This document shows positions 1 through 7,664 of a DNA stretch of 64,000 bases, piece by piece; within the stretch, counting starts at the first letter, position 1, and each line of letters opens with the position of its first letter. Origin of the DNA: Modestobacter italicus (lineage in GTDB: Bacteria; Actinomycetota; Actinomycetes; Mycobacteriales; Geodermatophilaceae); contig NZ_JABGCJ010000001.1 of assembly GCF_019799965.1 (NCBI RefSeq), positions 558,001-622,000 of the forward strand, given 5' to 3'. The position numbers and the translations under genes are program-made. Below the pieces are notes generated by a model, which saw only the letters and a program-made list of their open reading frames with translations, was not told the origin of the DNA and made no database searches.

Positions 1-390
1 GTCGCAGGGCACGCCGAGGCCCTCGGTGACCAGCCGGCACCACCGCCGCACCTCGTGCTCGTCGGCGTACCAGGTCGGCCCCGGGTAGCCGGGGCTGTCG
101 AAGGTGAGCAGCCGCTGCGGGTGCAGGTCGGCGACGACGACGTGCGAGGCCGGGCCCTTCCCGTGCAGGTCGACGGCGAGCTCGGGTGGCGGCGCCGGCC
201 AGTCCAGCGGCTGCAGCTCGACCGCGGGCAGCACCTCGTCGACCGCGTCGATCAGCGTCGCCAGCGGATCGAGTGCCCTGGTCGTGGCGAGCACCAGCCG
301 GTGGTCGGGCACCGCCGCGCGGATCCCACGGATCGCCGGCACGCCGGTCAGCAGGTCCCCGAGCCCCAGCGGCCGCAGCACGACCGCCAC
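1..390 (-). CDS. Glycosyltransferase family 9 (heptosyltransferase-like), partial
   Basis: The 3' end lies beyond the left edge; 130 codons are open from a GTG at 390 to base 1 on the minus strand. The visible N-terminus reads VAVVLRPLGLGDLLTGVPAI, the N-terminal Rossmann signature of GT9 ADP-heptose:LPS transferases (a beta strand followed by LGDLL and VPA). It continues with the expected alternating strands (LVLATT, AVDLHGKGP) and the DLHGKGP loop common in actinobacterial GT9 enzymes. It is the last visible gene of the heptose operon, 95 bp downstream of hldE. The start follows a G-rich stretch that could be a ribosome-binding site; the second GTG at codon 4 is an alternative. Role inferred: transfer of a heptose to a cell-surface glycan. 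Confidence 0.75.
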   Translation of the reverse strand, partial: MAVVLRPLGLGDLLTGVPAIRGIRAAVPDHRLVLATTRALDPLATLIDAVDEVLPAVELQPLDWPAPPPELAVDLHGKGPASHVVVADLHPQRLLTFDSPGYPGPTWYADEHEVRRWCRLVTEGLGVPCD

Positions 391-401
391 CGGCCGCCCG
401 T

Positions 402-435
402 CCCCCCGGCCGTGTTGGCCAACACGGCCGGGGGG
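402..435. repeat. Perfect 34-bp palindrome between hldE and GT9 gene
   Basis: Bases 402-418 are the exact reverse complement of 419-435 (17-bp arms, centre TTGGCCAA). It lies in the 95-bp gap between two minus-strand genes and can fold as a stable hairpin. A second, slightly imperfect relative (arms GGCCATGT and ACACGGCC) follows at 450-471. The same GGCCATGTT/AACATGGCC theme recurs at 7482-7505. It could terminate or attenuate transcription within the operon, or be a dispersed intergenic palindrome. There is no U-tract. Confidence 0.7.
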
Positions 436-449
436 CGGGGCCGCGAGGC

Positions 450-471
450 GGCCATGTCGGCCAACACGGCC
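450..471. repeat. Imperfect palindrome, second copy of the GGCCATGT element
   Basis: Arms GGCCATGT (450-457) and ACACGGCC (464-471) pair with one G·T wobble around a 6-nt loop. It sits 14 bp from the 34-bp palindrome, just downstream of the hldE stop codon. Its position after the gene suits a terminator or mRNA-stabilising hairpin. Confidence 0.5.
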
Positions 472-485
472 GGCGGTGGGGTCGT

Positions 486-1847
486 TCACACCCGGGAGCG
501 CTCGACCAGGGCGGTGGTCGAGTGGCCGTCCAGGTAGGGCAGGACGACGGCCTGCCCGCCCCAGGTCTGCAGCACCGCGGCCTCGGGCAGGTCCGCGCCG
601 GCGTAGTCGCCGCCCTTGGCCCACACGTCCGGCCGCAGCTGCTCGAGCACCTGGGTGGGGGTGTCCTCGTCGAAGACGACGACGGCGTCGACGAACTCCA
701 GCGCCTCCAGCACCCGGGCGCGGTCCGCGGCGGTCACCAGCGGGCGGGTCGGCCCCTTGAGCCGGCGCACCGAGTCGTCGGAGTTGATGCAGACGACCAG
801 GCAGTCACCCAGCCCCCGGGCGGCGCGCAGCGTGGCGACGTGGCCGGCGTGCAGCAGGTCGAAGCAGCCGCCGGTGGCCACCACCGTGCCCCCGGCCGAC
901 CGCACCCGCTGCAGCAGCGCGGCGACGTCCGGGGCGGCGGGTCCAGCGGTGGCAGCGGGCGCGGCGTCCCAGGCGGTGGCCCCGCCCCGGCCGACGAAGG
1001 CACCGGCGGCGGCGACGGCGGAGGTGACGGCCTCACCGGTGACCGCTCCCCCGGCCAGCGCCACGGTCACCGCGGCGGCGAAGGAGTCACCGGCACCGCA
1101 CGGGTCACCGCCGGCCACCGGGGTGGCGGGCACGACCATCGGGGCGCCCTCGCCGTAGGAGAGCAGCGCGCCGCGGGCACCGATGGTGACCGCGACCGCG
1201 CCGACGCCCCAGTGGGCGATCAGCGCCTGGGCGCGGGCGCCGACGGCGGCCAGTCCGTCGCCGGTGACCTCGCAGCCGGTCGCGGCCGCCACCCGGGCGG
1301 CCTCAGCGCCGTTCGGGGTGACCAGCCGGGTGCTCGGCACCGGGTCGGCGCCGCGCGGGTGCGGGTCCCAGACGACCGGCCCGCGGGCCGCCGACAGCGC
1401 GGCCCGCACGTCAGGGGCCGACGTCGTCCCCCGGCCGTAGTCGGCGACCAGCACGGCGGCGGCGTCACCGATGGCCTGCGCCGCGGCGGCCGGCAGCGCA
1501 CCGAAGGTGGTGCTGGTGCCGCCGCTGTCCAGCCGGGCCACGGAGTGGTCACCGACCCGGATGCGCTGCTTGACCGCGGTGCCGCTGGTGGCCGGGATCT
1601 CGATCAGGCGCACCCGGTCGGCCAGCAGCTCGCGCAGCCGGTCGGCGCCGGCGTCGTCGCCGAGCGGGGTGACCAGCACGACCTCGGCCCCGGACTGCGC
1701 GGCGAGCACCGCGGCCAACGCCGCGCCGCCGGGGCGCTCCCGGGTCTCCACGTCCTCGACGACCGGCACCGGCGCGTCGGGGGTGAGCCGGGACGCGGTG
1801 CCGATTAGGTCGACGTCGAGCAGCGCGTCCCCCACGACGACGATCAC
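486..1847 (-). CDS. hldE: Bifunctional heptose-7-phosphate kinase / heptose-1-phosphate adenylyltransferase HldE
   Basis: A two-domain 453-aa enzyme of nucleotide-activated heptose synthesis, cytosolic. Residues about 1-300 are a PfkB/ribokinase-type sugar kinase (VVVGDALLDVDLIG near the start, GGAALAAV substrate region, and CGAGDSF with the catalytic Asp). Residues about 315-453 are a nucleotidyltransferase with the GCFDLLHAGH signature (HxGH) and INSDDSVRRLKG. The kinase makes heptose 1,7-bisphosphate from the GmhA product; after GmhB removes the C7 phosphate, the second domain adds a nucleotide. The GTG start at 1847 shares a GTGA overlap with the upstream gmhA stop; a longer in-frame extension upstream overlaps gmhA and has Arg-rich, non-coding-like composition. 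Length is close to the usual HldE size. Whether ADP or another nucleotide is used cannot be read from sequence. Confidence 0.93.
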   Translation of the reverse strand: MIVVVGDALLDVDLIGTASRLTPDAPVPVVEDVETRERPGGAALAAVLAAQSGAEVVLVTPLGDDAGADRLRELLADRVRLIEIPATSGTAVKQRIRVGDHSVARLDSGGTSTTFGALPAAAAQAIGDAAAVLVADYGRGTTSAPDVRAALSAARGPVVWDPHPRGADPVPSTRLVTPNGAEAARVAAATGCEVTGDGLAAVGARAQALIAHWGVGAVAVTIGARGALLSYGEGAPMVVPATPVAGGDPCGAGDSFAAAVTVALAGGAVTGEAVTSAVAAAGAFVGRGGATAWDAAPAATAGPAAPDVAALLQRVRSAGGTVVATGGCFDLLHAGHVATLRAARGLGDCLVVCINSDDSVRRLKGPTRPLVTAADRARVLEALEFVDAVVVFDEDTPTQVLEQLRPDVWAKGGDYAGADLPEAAVLQTWGGQAVVLPYLDGHSTTALVERSRV

Positions 1848-2539
1848 CTGACCACCTCGACGTGGTTGGTGGATGAGACCCGCGGCGACTCGGCCAGCAC
1901 CGCGGCGTCGAAGGCGGCGCAGAGCAGGTGCAGCGCGACCAGGTGGCACTCCTGCACCGTGGCGGTCCACGGCGAGTCGATGCAGACCGCGTCGTCGGCG
2001 ACGGCGGCCAGCGGGTTGGGGGCCGGGCCGGTCATCGCCAGCACGGTGATCCCGCACTCCCGTGCCCGCCGGGCGGCGGCGACGGCGTTCGGCGACCGGC
2101 CGGACGTCGACAACAGCACCAGCACGTCGCCGTCCCGGCCGTGCGCCTCGACCTGGCGGGCGAACAGCTCGTCGGCCGGGTAGTCGTTGGCGATCGCGGT
2201 GAGCGAGGAGGTCTCCGCGGTCAGGCAGATCGCGGAGAACGGCGGCCGGTCGGCCCGGTAGCGGCCGACCAGCTCGGCGGTGAGGTGCTGGGCCTGGGCG
2301 GCGCTGCCCCCGTTGCCGGCGGCCAGCAGCCGGCCCCGGGACTCACCGGTGAGCACGTCGGCCAGCAGCCGCCCCCAGCGGTCGAGGGCGTCGACCTGCT
2401 CGGTGACGCTGCGCAGCGCGACGGTCAGCGAGGTGACGTGGTCGTGCCCGGTGAGGTGTGTGCAGGTGTCGGGCGAGACGACCTCGAGCTCCGACGACGG
2501 TGCGGTGGTCATGACGTTCCTCTCAGCGGACGGGCTCAT
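1844..2539 (-). CDS. gmhA: Sedoheptulose-7-phosphate isomerase (SIS domain)
   Basis: A 231-aa SIS-domain protein converting sedoheptulose 7-phosphate to glycero-manno-heptose 7-phosphate, the first committed heptose step. The SIS core is clear: AAGNGGSAAQAQHLTAEL (phosphosugar loop), TAIANDYPADELFARQVEA, then LLSTSGRSPNAVAAA and the VQECHLVALHLL helix typical of GmhA. The ATG start at 2539 forms an ATGA overlap with the preceding glycosyltransferase stop; a second ATG ten codons in is possible. It is immediately followed by hldE with a GTGA overlap, so the two enzymes are translationally coupled. Confidence 0.92.
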   Translation of the reverse strand: MSPSAERNVMTTAPSSELEVVSPDTCTHLTGHDHVTSLTVALRSVTEQVDALDRWGRLLADVLTGESRGRLLAAGNGGSAAQAQHLTAELVGRYRADRPPFSAICLTAETSSLTAIANDYPADELFARQVEAHGRDGDVLVLLSTSGRSPNAVAAARRARECGITVLAMTGPAPNPLAAVADDAVCIDSPWTATVQECHLVALHLLCAAFDAAVLAESPRVSSTNHVEVVR

Positions 2540-3804
2540 CGGGCTGCCTCCACGGGGGCGCGGGCGGCGAGCACCTGGTGGTAGACGGCGTCGGTGTCGG
2601 CGACGACCCGGGACCAGCGGTACCGGGTGCGGGCGCGCCTCACCCCGGCGGCGCCGTAGGCGGTGCGGCGGTCCTCGTCGGCGAGCAGGGTGGCCAGCGC
2701 ACGGCCCAGCGCGTCGGGGTCGCGGGGCGGGACCAGCTCACCTGTGACGCCGTCGGCGACGGTGTCGACCAGCCCGCCGACGGCGGTGGCCACCACCGGG
2801 CGGCCGCAGGCCATCGCCTCCAGCGGGGTGATGCCGAACGGCTCGTACCAGGGCACGGCCAGGACGACGTCGGCCGAGCGGATCCAGGACGGCACGTCGG
2901 CGCGGGCGATCGCCCCGGTGAACACCAGCCGGTCACCGACCCCGAGCGCGTCGGCGATGCCGCGCAGCCGGCGCACCTCCGGGTCGGCGTCCAGCTCGTC
3001 GGTGGGCGGGCCACCGACGACGACGAGCTCCGCGTCGGGCACCTCGGCCAGCGCCCGGACGGCGTCCTCCTGGCCCTTGCGCTCGACCAGCCGGCCGAGC
3101 ACCAGCAGCCGCTGCCGGTCCGACCGCGGCGCGACCGGCCCGCGCGGGGTGAAGACGGCGGTGTCGACGCCGCACGGCACGATCGACACCCGGTCGGTGG
3201 TCAGGCCGAGGCGGCGCAGCTCGAACACCTCGTCGGTGCAGGTGGCCACCACGTGGTCGACGTCGGCGCACAGCCCGCGCTCGAGGTCGATGCGCTGCTC
3301 GGGCGAGGTGTCGGCGTCGCCCTGGTGCCGGCGCTTGACCGAGCCGAGGGCGTGGAAGGTCTGCAGCACCGGCATGCCGAGGCCGGCGGCGGCCTGCACG
3401 GAGGCCAGGCCGCTCATCCAGAAGTGGGCGTGCACCACGTCGGGAGGCGAGGCGGCCCACTCGGCCCGCAGCACGTCGGCGAAGGTGCCCATGTGCTGCA
3501 GCAGGTCGTCCTTGGGCAGGGCGGTCGGCGGGCCGGCGGGGACGTGGGAGACGACGTAGCCGTCGGCGGTGGTCACCCGGTCGGGCAGGTCCGGGTCGTC
3601 GCGGCGGGTGTGCACGGTGACCTCGTGCCCGCGGGTGGCCAGGCCGGCGGCGAGGGCGGCGACGTGCACGTTCTGCCCACCGGCGTCCACGCCGCCGATG
3701 GCGGCCAGTGGGCTGGCGTGCTCGCTCACCAGGCTGATCCGCAGCGTCGACGTCCCCTGCGGGTCGGGCAGTGCCGGGGAGGTGCTGAGCCGGTCGTTGG
3801 TCAT
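2536..3804 (-). CDS. Glycosyltransferase family 4
   Basis: A 422-aa GT-B enzyme of the MshA/sucrose-synthase-like GT4 group. The N-terminal domain has IGGVDAGGQNVHVAALAAGLATRGHEVTVHTRRDD; the C-terminal domain has VPCGVDTAVFTP, LLVLGRLVERKGQEDAVRAL and the nucleotide-sugar E(x7)E motif in EPFGITPLEAMACGRPVVAT. The sugar donor is not determinable; position in the heptose operon suggests it extends the same glycan. ATG start at 3804 with ATGA overlap to the upstream gene. MshA itself is possible by motif but less likely in this context. Confidence 0.88.
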   Translation of the reverse strand: MTNDRLSTSPALPDPQGTSTLRISLVSEHASPLAAIGGVDAGGQNVHVAALAAGLATRGHEVTVHTRRDDPDLPDRVTTADGYVVSHVPAGPPTALPKDDLLQHMGTFADVLRAEWAASPPDVVHAHFWMSGLASVQAAAGLGMPVLQTFHALGSVKRRHQGDADTSPEQRIDLERGLCADVDHVVATCTDEVFELRRLGLTTDRVSIVPCGVDTAVFTPRGPVAPRSDRQRLLVLGRLVERKGQEDAVRALAEVPDAELVVVGGPPTDELDADPEVRRLRGIADALGVGDRLVFTGAIARADVPSWIRSADVVLAVPWYEPFGITPLEAMACGRPVVATAVGGLVDTVADGVTGELVPPRDPDALGRALATLLADEDRRTAYGAAGVRRARTRYRWSRVVADTDAVYHQVLAARAPVEAAR

Positions 3805-4766
3805 CGGGTCACCTCGTCCAGCAGCCGGTCCCAGTCGGTGAGGAAGCGTGCCAGGCCGTAGCGGTCCAGCGCGGCGGCGCGGGCGGCCTTGCCGGCCAGC
3901 CGGGCCCGGTCGGGGTCGTGCACGAACTCGCGGACCGCCGCGGCCAGCCGGTCGGGGCGGGTGGAGATCACCCCGGCCTCGGCCGGCACCGCCTCGACCG
4001 CCTCGGTGGTGGCCAGGGCGACGACCGGCATGCCCAGGTGCATGGCCTCCAGCAGCGACAGGCCGAGCGACGTCCAGCGCACCGGGTGCACGTACACCCG
4101 GCGGCGGGCCAGCTCGGCGTGCATCGCGGCCTGCGGCGGGTCCTCGTGCAGCGCGACCCGGTCGGGGTCGAGGCCGTAGCGCTCGTGCAGCCCGGCGAGG
4201 CCCATGCCGAACACGTCCACCGGGGCCTCGGCGGCGAACCGCGGCAGCAGGTCACCGCCGGTGTACCGGCCCCGGCGCACCGGCTCGTTCACCACGACGC
4301 CGGCCCGGGCCAGCTCGCCGGTGTAGAGCTCGCCCGGGTCGACGATGCCGTGCTCGATCACGGTGGTCGGTGCCGACCCGTTGTCGTAGAACAGCTCGTT
4401 GAAGTGGGTGACGTGCGCGATCGGGATGGCGCCCTGGTCGGCCATCGGGTGCCTCGTGTCGGGCACCGCGCCGTCGGGGGCGTTGTGCTCCAGGAAGACC
4501 GCCGGCAGGTCGCGGCCGGGCTCGCGGCCCAGCCACTCGCGGACCAGCTCGAGGTCGCGCTCCCGCTGCAGGACGACGACGTCGGGCTGCTCCTCCCGGA
4601 GCTGCGCCGGCGTCACCTCGCGGGCCGAGGCGGGCCAGTCCCAGGTGCGGGCGCGACCGAGGCCGTCCGGACCCCGGTCCGGGACCACGGGCAGCAGGTA
4701 GTCATGGCGGCCCTGGACGAACGCCGTCGTCCACGAGCCGTGCACGTGCCAGAGCAGGACCTTCAT
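3801..4766 (-). CDS. Glycosyltransferase (GT1/GT4-like)
   Basis: A 321-aa protein starting MKVLLWHVHGSWTTAFVQG. The N-terminal half contains the DVVVLQRERDLE and VFLEHNAPDG segments seen in actinobacterial GT4-type enzymes. The C-terminal half has YVHPVRWTSLGLSLLEAMHLGMPVVALATTE, the acceptor loop and nucleotide-binding helix of GT-B transferases. The ATG at 4766 overlaps the upstream GT9 stop (ATGA), and the stop overlaps the next start (ATGA), so it is in the middle of the coupled operon. It is shorter than typical GT4 enzymes. Substrate unknown; likely glycan side-chain or core assembly. Confidence 0.82.
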   Translation of the reverse strand: MKVLLWHVHGSWTTAFVQGRHDYLLPVVPDRGPDGLGRARTWDWPASAREVTPAQLREEQPDVVVLQRERDLELVREWLGREPGRDLPAVFLEHNAPDGAVPDTRHPMADQGAIPIAHVTHFNELFYDNGSAPTTVIEHGIVDPGELYTGELARAGVVVNEPVRRGRYTGGDLLPRFAAEAPVDVFGMGLAGLHERYGLDPDRVALHEDPPQAAMHAELARRRVYVHPVRWTSLGLSLLEAMHLGMPVVALATTEAVEAVPAEAGVISTRPDRLAAAVREFVHDPDRARLAGKAARAAALDRYGLARFLTDWDRLLDEVTR

Positions 4767-5845
4767 GCGCTCACCAGCTCCTCGACCGCGGAGACGACGT
4801 CGGCTGCGCTCACCGACGAGAGACAGGGGTGGCCGGGCACCGGGCACTCGCGGGCCCGGGTGTCGCGGCAGGGGGCGGACTGCTCGCCGAGCAGCACGGT
4901 CGGGACGCCGTAGGGCGCCCACCGCACGGCCGGCACGACCGGGGAGAACAGCGAGACCACCGGCGTGCCGACGGCGGCGGCCAGGTGCGCCGGGCCGGTG
5001 TTGCCGACGACGACCGCGGCGGCCCCGTCGAGCAGCGCGGCCATCTCCGCGAGCGTGGTGGCGCCGCCGAGGTCGGTGCCGCGGGTGCCGGCGACGGCCG
5101 CGGTGAGCGCCCGCTCCCCCGGCCCTCCGGTGACCAGCACCCGGTGGCCGGCGTCGGCCAGCGCCTCGACCGCCTCGGCGCAGCGCTCGGCGGGCCAGAC
5201 GCGCGCCGGCACCGAGGCGCCCGGGTGCAGCACCAGGTAACCAGGCTCGTGGGCGACCGCCGGCAGCGGACGGCGGACGGCGAGCCGCCCGTCGTCCCCG
5301 TCGGGCAGCTCGAACCCGGCGGCGCGGGCCAGCGACAGGGCGCGCTCGGGTTCGGGCAGGTCGTCGTCCACCTTGTGCCGGACGTCGAGCAGCGAGCCGG
5401 GGTAGTCGACGCTGATCGCGCTGATCCGCCCGACTCCCGCGGTGCGCAGCACCAGCGCCAGCGGCAGCGGCGACTGGTGGAACGACGTGGAGATCACGGC
5501 CTCGACGACGCCCATGGCCCGCACCCGGTCGGCGAGGGCGGCGATGTCGGCGGCGTCGACCGGCTGCGGGGCGCCGTCGATCCACGGGCAGTGCCAGGTC
5601 AGCACCTCGTCGACACCGGGCAGCAGCTCGGCGGCGGCGGTGCCCTGCGGGCTGGCCAGGAACACCACCCGGTCGGCGCCGGCGGCGACCGCACGGACGA
5701 GCGGCCCCTGGAGCAGGACGTCGCCGGCGTTGTCCAGCCGGGCGACCAGCACCGTCCCCGCGCTCTCCCGCGCGAGAGCACCCGCGCTCTTCCGCGCGAA
5801 AGCACCCGCGCTCATCCGCGCGAAAGCGCCGGAGGAGGCGGTCAC
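4763..5845 (-). CDS. Glycosyltransferase family 9 (heptosyltransferase-like) with repetitive N-terminus
   Basis: A 360-aa GT9 enzyme. After an unusual 30-residue leader the fold begins at TVLVARLDNAGDVLLQGPLV, the GT9 N-terminal signature. The C-terminal nucleotide-heptose site is visible in YLVLHPGASVPARVWPAERCAE and VVVGNTGPAHLAAAVGTPVVSLF. A Cys-containing tail (CRDTRARECPVPGHPCL) is usual in this subfamily. The leader consists of three 8-residue repeats (GAFARMSA, GAFARKSA, GALARESA) from a 24-bp DNA repeat and is not part of the fold. The GTG at 5845 has a GTGA overlap with the upstream fusion gene. Likely adds heptose using the donor made by GmhA/HldE/GmhB. Confidence 0.87.
   Translation of the reverse strand: MTASSGAFARMSAGAFARKSAGALARESAGTVLVARLDNAGDVLLQGPLVRAVAAGADRVVFLASPQGTAAAELLPGVDEVLTWHCPWIDGAPQPVDAADIAALADRVRAMGVVEAVISTSFHQSPLPLALVLRTAGVGRISAISVDYPGSLLDVRHKVDDDLPEPERALSLARAAGFELPDGDDGRLAVRRPLPAVAHEPGYLVLHPGASVPARVWPAERCAEAVEALADAGHRVLVTGGPGERALTAAVAGTRGTDLGGATTLAEMAALLDGAAAVVVGNTGPAHLAAAVGTPVVSLFSPVVPAVRWAPYGVPTVLLGEQSAPCRDTRARECPVPGHPCLSSVSAADVVSAVEELVSA
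5759..5830. repeat. Three in-frame 24-bp tandem repeats in the GT9 leader
   Basis: On the minus strand the units run 5830-5807, 5806-5783 and 5782-5759, each coding G-A-(F/L)-A-R-x-S-A. The last unit contains the perfect stem GCTCTC/GAGAGC around GCGCGG. The number of units sets the length of a nonstructured N-terminal extension. Confidence 0.85.
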
Positions 5846-7341
5846 CAGGCGCCCGCCAGGACGTCGTCGACCGCCTCGGTGAGCGTGGGCGCGCGGTGTG
5901 CCGCGGCGGTGACCTCGGCGGGGCGGGTGACCGGGGTCGGCACCAGGACGCCCACCCCGCCGGCGGCCTCGGCGGCCAGCACGTCGGCGGAGATGTCGCC
6001 GATGACCACGCAGCGGGCCGGGTCGACGTCGAGCTCGGCGCAGGCCGCCTTGACCATGCCGGGCGCCGGCTTGCGGCAGTCGCAGCCGTCCTCGGGTGCG
6101 TGCGGGCAGACCTGCACCGTGTCGAACCCGCCGAGCAGCTCGGCGACCCGGGCGTTGACCGCGTCGGCCTGCGCGCGGGTGATCAAGCCGCGGCCGACAC
6201 CGGACTGGTTGGTCACCAGCCCGATCCGCACACCGCGCGCCCGCAGCGCGTCGACCGCCTCGCGGGCACCGTCGACGAGCCGGACCAGTGCGGGGTCGCC
6301 GTTGTAGGGGACGTCGTGGACCAGCGTGCCGTCCCGGTCGAACAGCACCAGGTCAGGCAGGCCGCGCCAGCGGGAGACGGTGCGGTGCTGCACGGCGCCC
6401 CGGAGGAAGTGCCAGGTGGCCAGCGGCGGGATGACCGCGCTGGTCAGCGCCATGGTGGTGACTTCGTCGCGGGTGCGCGGGCCGGGGGCGATCCGGGCCC
6501 AGGCGAACTCGGCGGTGCCGGCGACCCAGCCCAGGGCGGCTGCCGCCGCGGCTCGCGGCCGGCCGGTGACGGCGAGGCCGACGGCGGCCAGCGCGGCACC
6601 GGTGACGGCGAGGTGGCGGGGTCGCCGACCGACGGCGGCGTCGGCGCGCTCGCGCCAGGTCGGCCCGTGCAGCCGGCGCATCAGCACGTCGTCGGCGTTG
6701 CCGGCCTGCACCCGGGCGGACACCCAGCGGTCGGTCGGCCGGACCGGGTGGGTGATCCACCGCTGGCCGCGGCTCAGCGTCGCGCCGGTGTCCATGACCC
6801 GCAGCGCGAGGTCGGAGTCCTCGCGGAACGCCCGGGGGAAGCGCTCGTCGAAGCCGCCCACCGCGGCCAGGCTGCTGCGGCGGTAGGCGAGGTCGGCGGT
6901 GATCCAGCTGCTGGTGGCCAGGCCGGCGGTGCCGCGCTCCCAGTCGGTGGGGCGGCGGTCGGTCGGCAGCGGGACCCGGACCCGGCCCTGGGTGCCTGCG
7001 GCGTCGGCGGGCAGCGCGGCCAGGTCGGCGGCCAGCGCCTCGTACCAGTCGGGGTCGGGGACGACGTCGTCGTCGAGGAAGGCGATCCACTCGGTGCGGG
7101 CGGTGCGCCAGCCGAGGTTGCGGGCGACGGCCGGGCCGCCACCGCCGGTGCGCACCACCCGGACCGGTGGGAGCCCCGGACGCTCGGGCCGCAGCGGTTC
7201 GCCGGTGGGCCGGTCGTCGACCAGCACGATCTCCGCCGGACGCGGGCCGGACGCGCCGGCGAGCGCGTCGAGCAGGACGTCCAGGGACGGCCGGCCGATG
7301 GTCGGCACGACCACCGTGCAGTTGGCCAGAGCACCCTTCAT
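5842..7341 (-). CDS. Fusion of GT2 glycosyltransferase and heptose-1,7-bisphosphate phosphatase (GmhB)
   Basis: A 499-aa two-function protein. Residues about 1-320 are a GT-A family 2 transferase: TVVVPTIGRPSLDVLLDAL, EIVLVDDRP, VARNLGWRTARTEWIAFLDDDV (DxD-type metal site), GGFDERFPRAFREDSDLALR (catalytic-base ED), then a hydrophobic C-terminal stretch of 1-2 helices. Residues about 330-499 are an HAD phosphatase: LFDRDGTLVHDVPYNGDP (nucleophile and acid/base Asp), VTNQSGVGRG, a Cys/His zinc loop (CPHAPEDGCDCRKPAPGM) diagnostic of GmhB, and VIGDISADVLAAEAAGG. It removes the C7 phosphate of heptose bisphosphate between the two HldE steps. The ATG at 7341 is preferred; GTG at 7359 is in frame. 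It is the first gene of the heptose operon. Confidence 0.92.
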   Translation of the reverse strand: MKGALANCTVVVPTIGRPSLDVLLDALAGASGPRPAEIVLVDDRPTGEPLRPERPGLPPVRVVRTGGGGPAVARNLGWRTARTEWIAFLDDDVVPDPDWYEALAADLAALPADAAGTQGRVRVPLPTDRRPTDWERGTAGLATSSWITADLAYRRSSLAAVGGFDERFPRAFREDSDLALRVMDTGATLSRGQRWITHPVRPTDRWVSARVQAGNADDVLMRRLHGPTWRERADAAVGRRPRHLAVTGAALAAVGLAVTGRPRAAAAAALGWVAGTAEFAWARIAPGPRTRDEVTTMALTSAVIPPLATWHFLRGAVQHRTVSRWRGLPDLVLFDRDGTLVHDVPYNGDPALVRLVDGAREAVDALRARGVRIGLVTNQSGVGRGLITRAQADAVNARVAELLGGFDTVQVCPHAPEDGCDCRKPAPGMVKAACAELDVDPARCVVIGDISADVLAAEAAGGVGVLVPTPVTRPAEVTAAAHRAPTLTEAVDDVLAGAW

Positions 7342-7664
7342 GCCCGCCACGGTGCCCACAAGATCGCCCCCGAAACACTACGGGCTTTAAGTTTCTCCTG
7401 GTCGCGCCGAGTTCCCCCGGCCGGGTGACGCAGCGACCGCTCCGACCGCGCCCGGCTCCCGCCGACCACGACCGCAGCCGACGGCCATGTTCGCCAACAT
7501 GGCCGGACGGAGGATTGCGCGGGTCGACCCCGGCGCGCCCGGGCCGCCCTCACGTGACCGGCTCGACCCGTCGTGTCCGGCTCCACCCGGCCAGGGCCGG
7601 ACGTCGTGGGGTGCGGAGCCGGTGGATCGCAGGGGCCCGGCTCAGTGCGGGACGGCGTCCGTGG
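7342..7664. promoter_or_regulatory. Intergenic leader of the heptose operon with palindrome
   Basis: About 320 bp between the MarR gene stop and the GT2-GmhB start, both on the minus strand. It must hold the operon promoter. The least GC-rich part is 7370-7395 (revcomp AAACTTAAAGC), a plausible promoter core 30-50 bp upstream of the start. It also holds the hairpin at 7482-7505. No open frame here looks like a gene. Confidence 0.4.
7482..7505. repeat. Hairpin, third copy of the GGCCATGTT element
   Basis: Arms CGGCCATGTT (7482-7491) and AACATGGCCG (7496-7505) are perfectly complementary around CGCC. It lies downstream of the MarR gene, as the copies near 402-471 lie downstream of hldE, so a 3'-end (terminator or stabiliser) role is reasonable. 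There is no U-tract. Confidence 0.6.
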
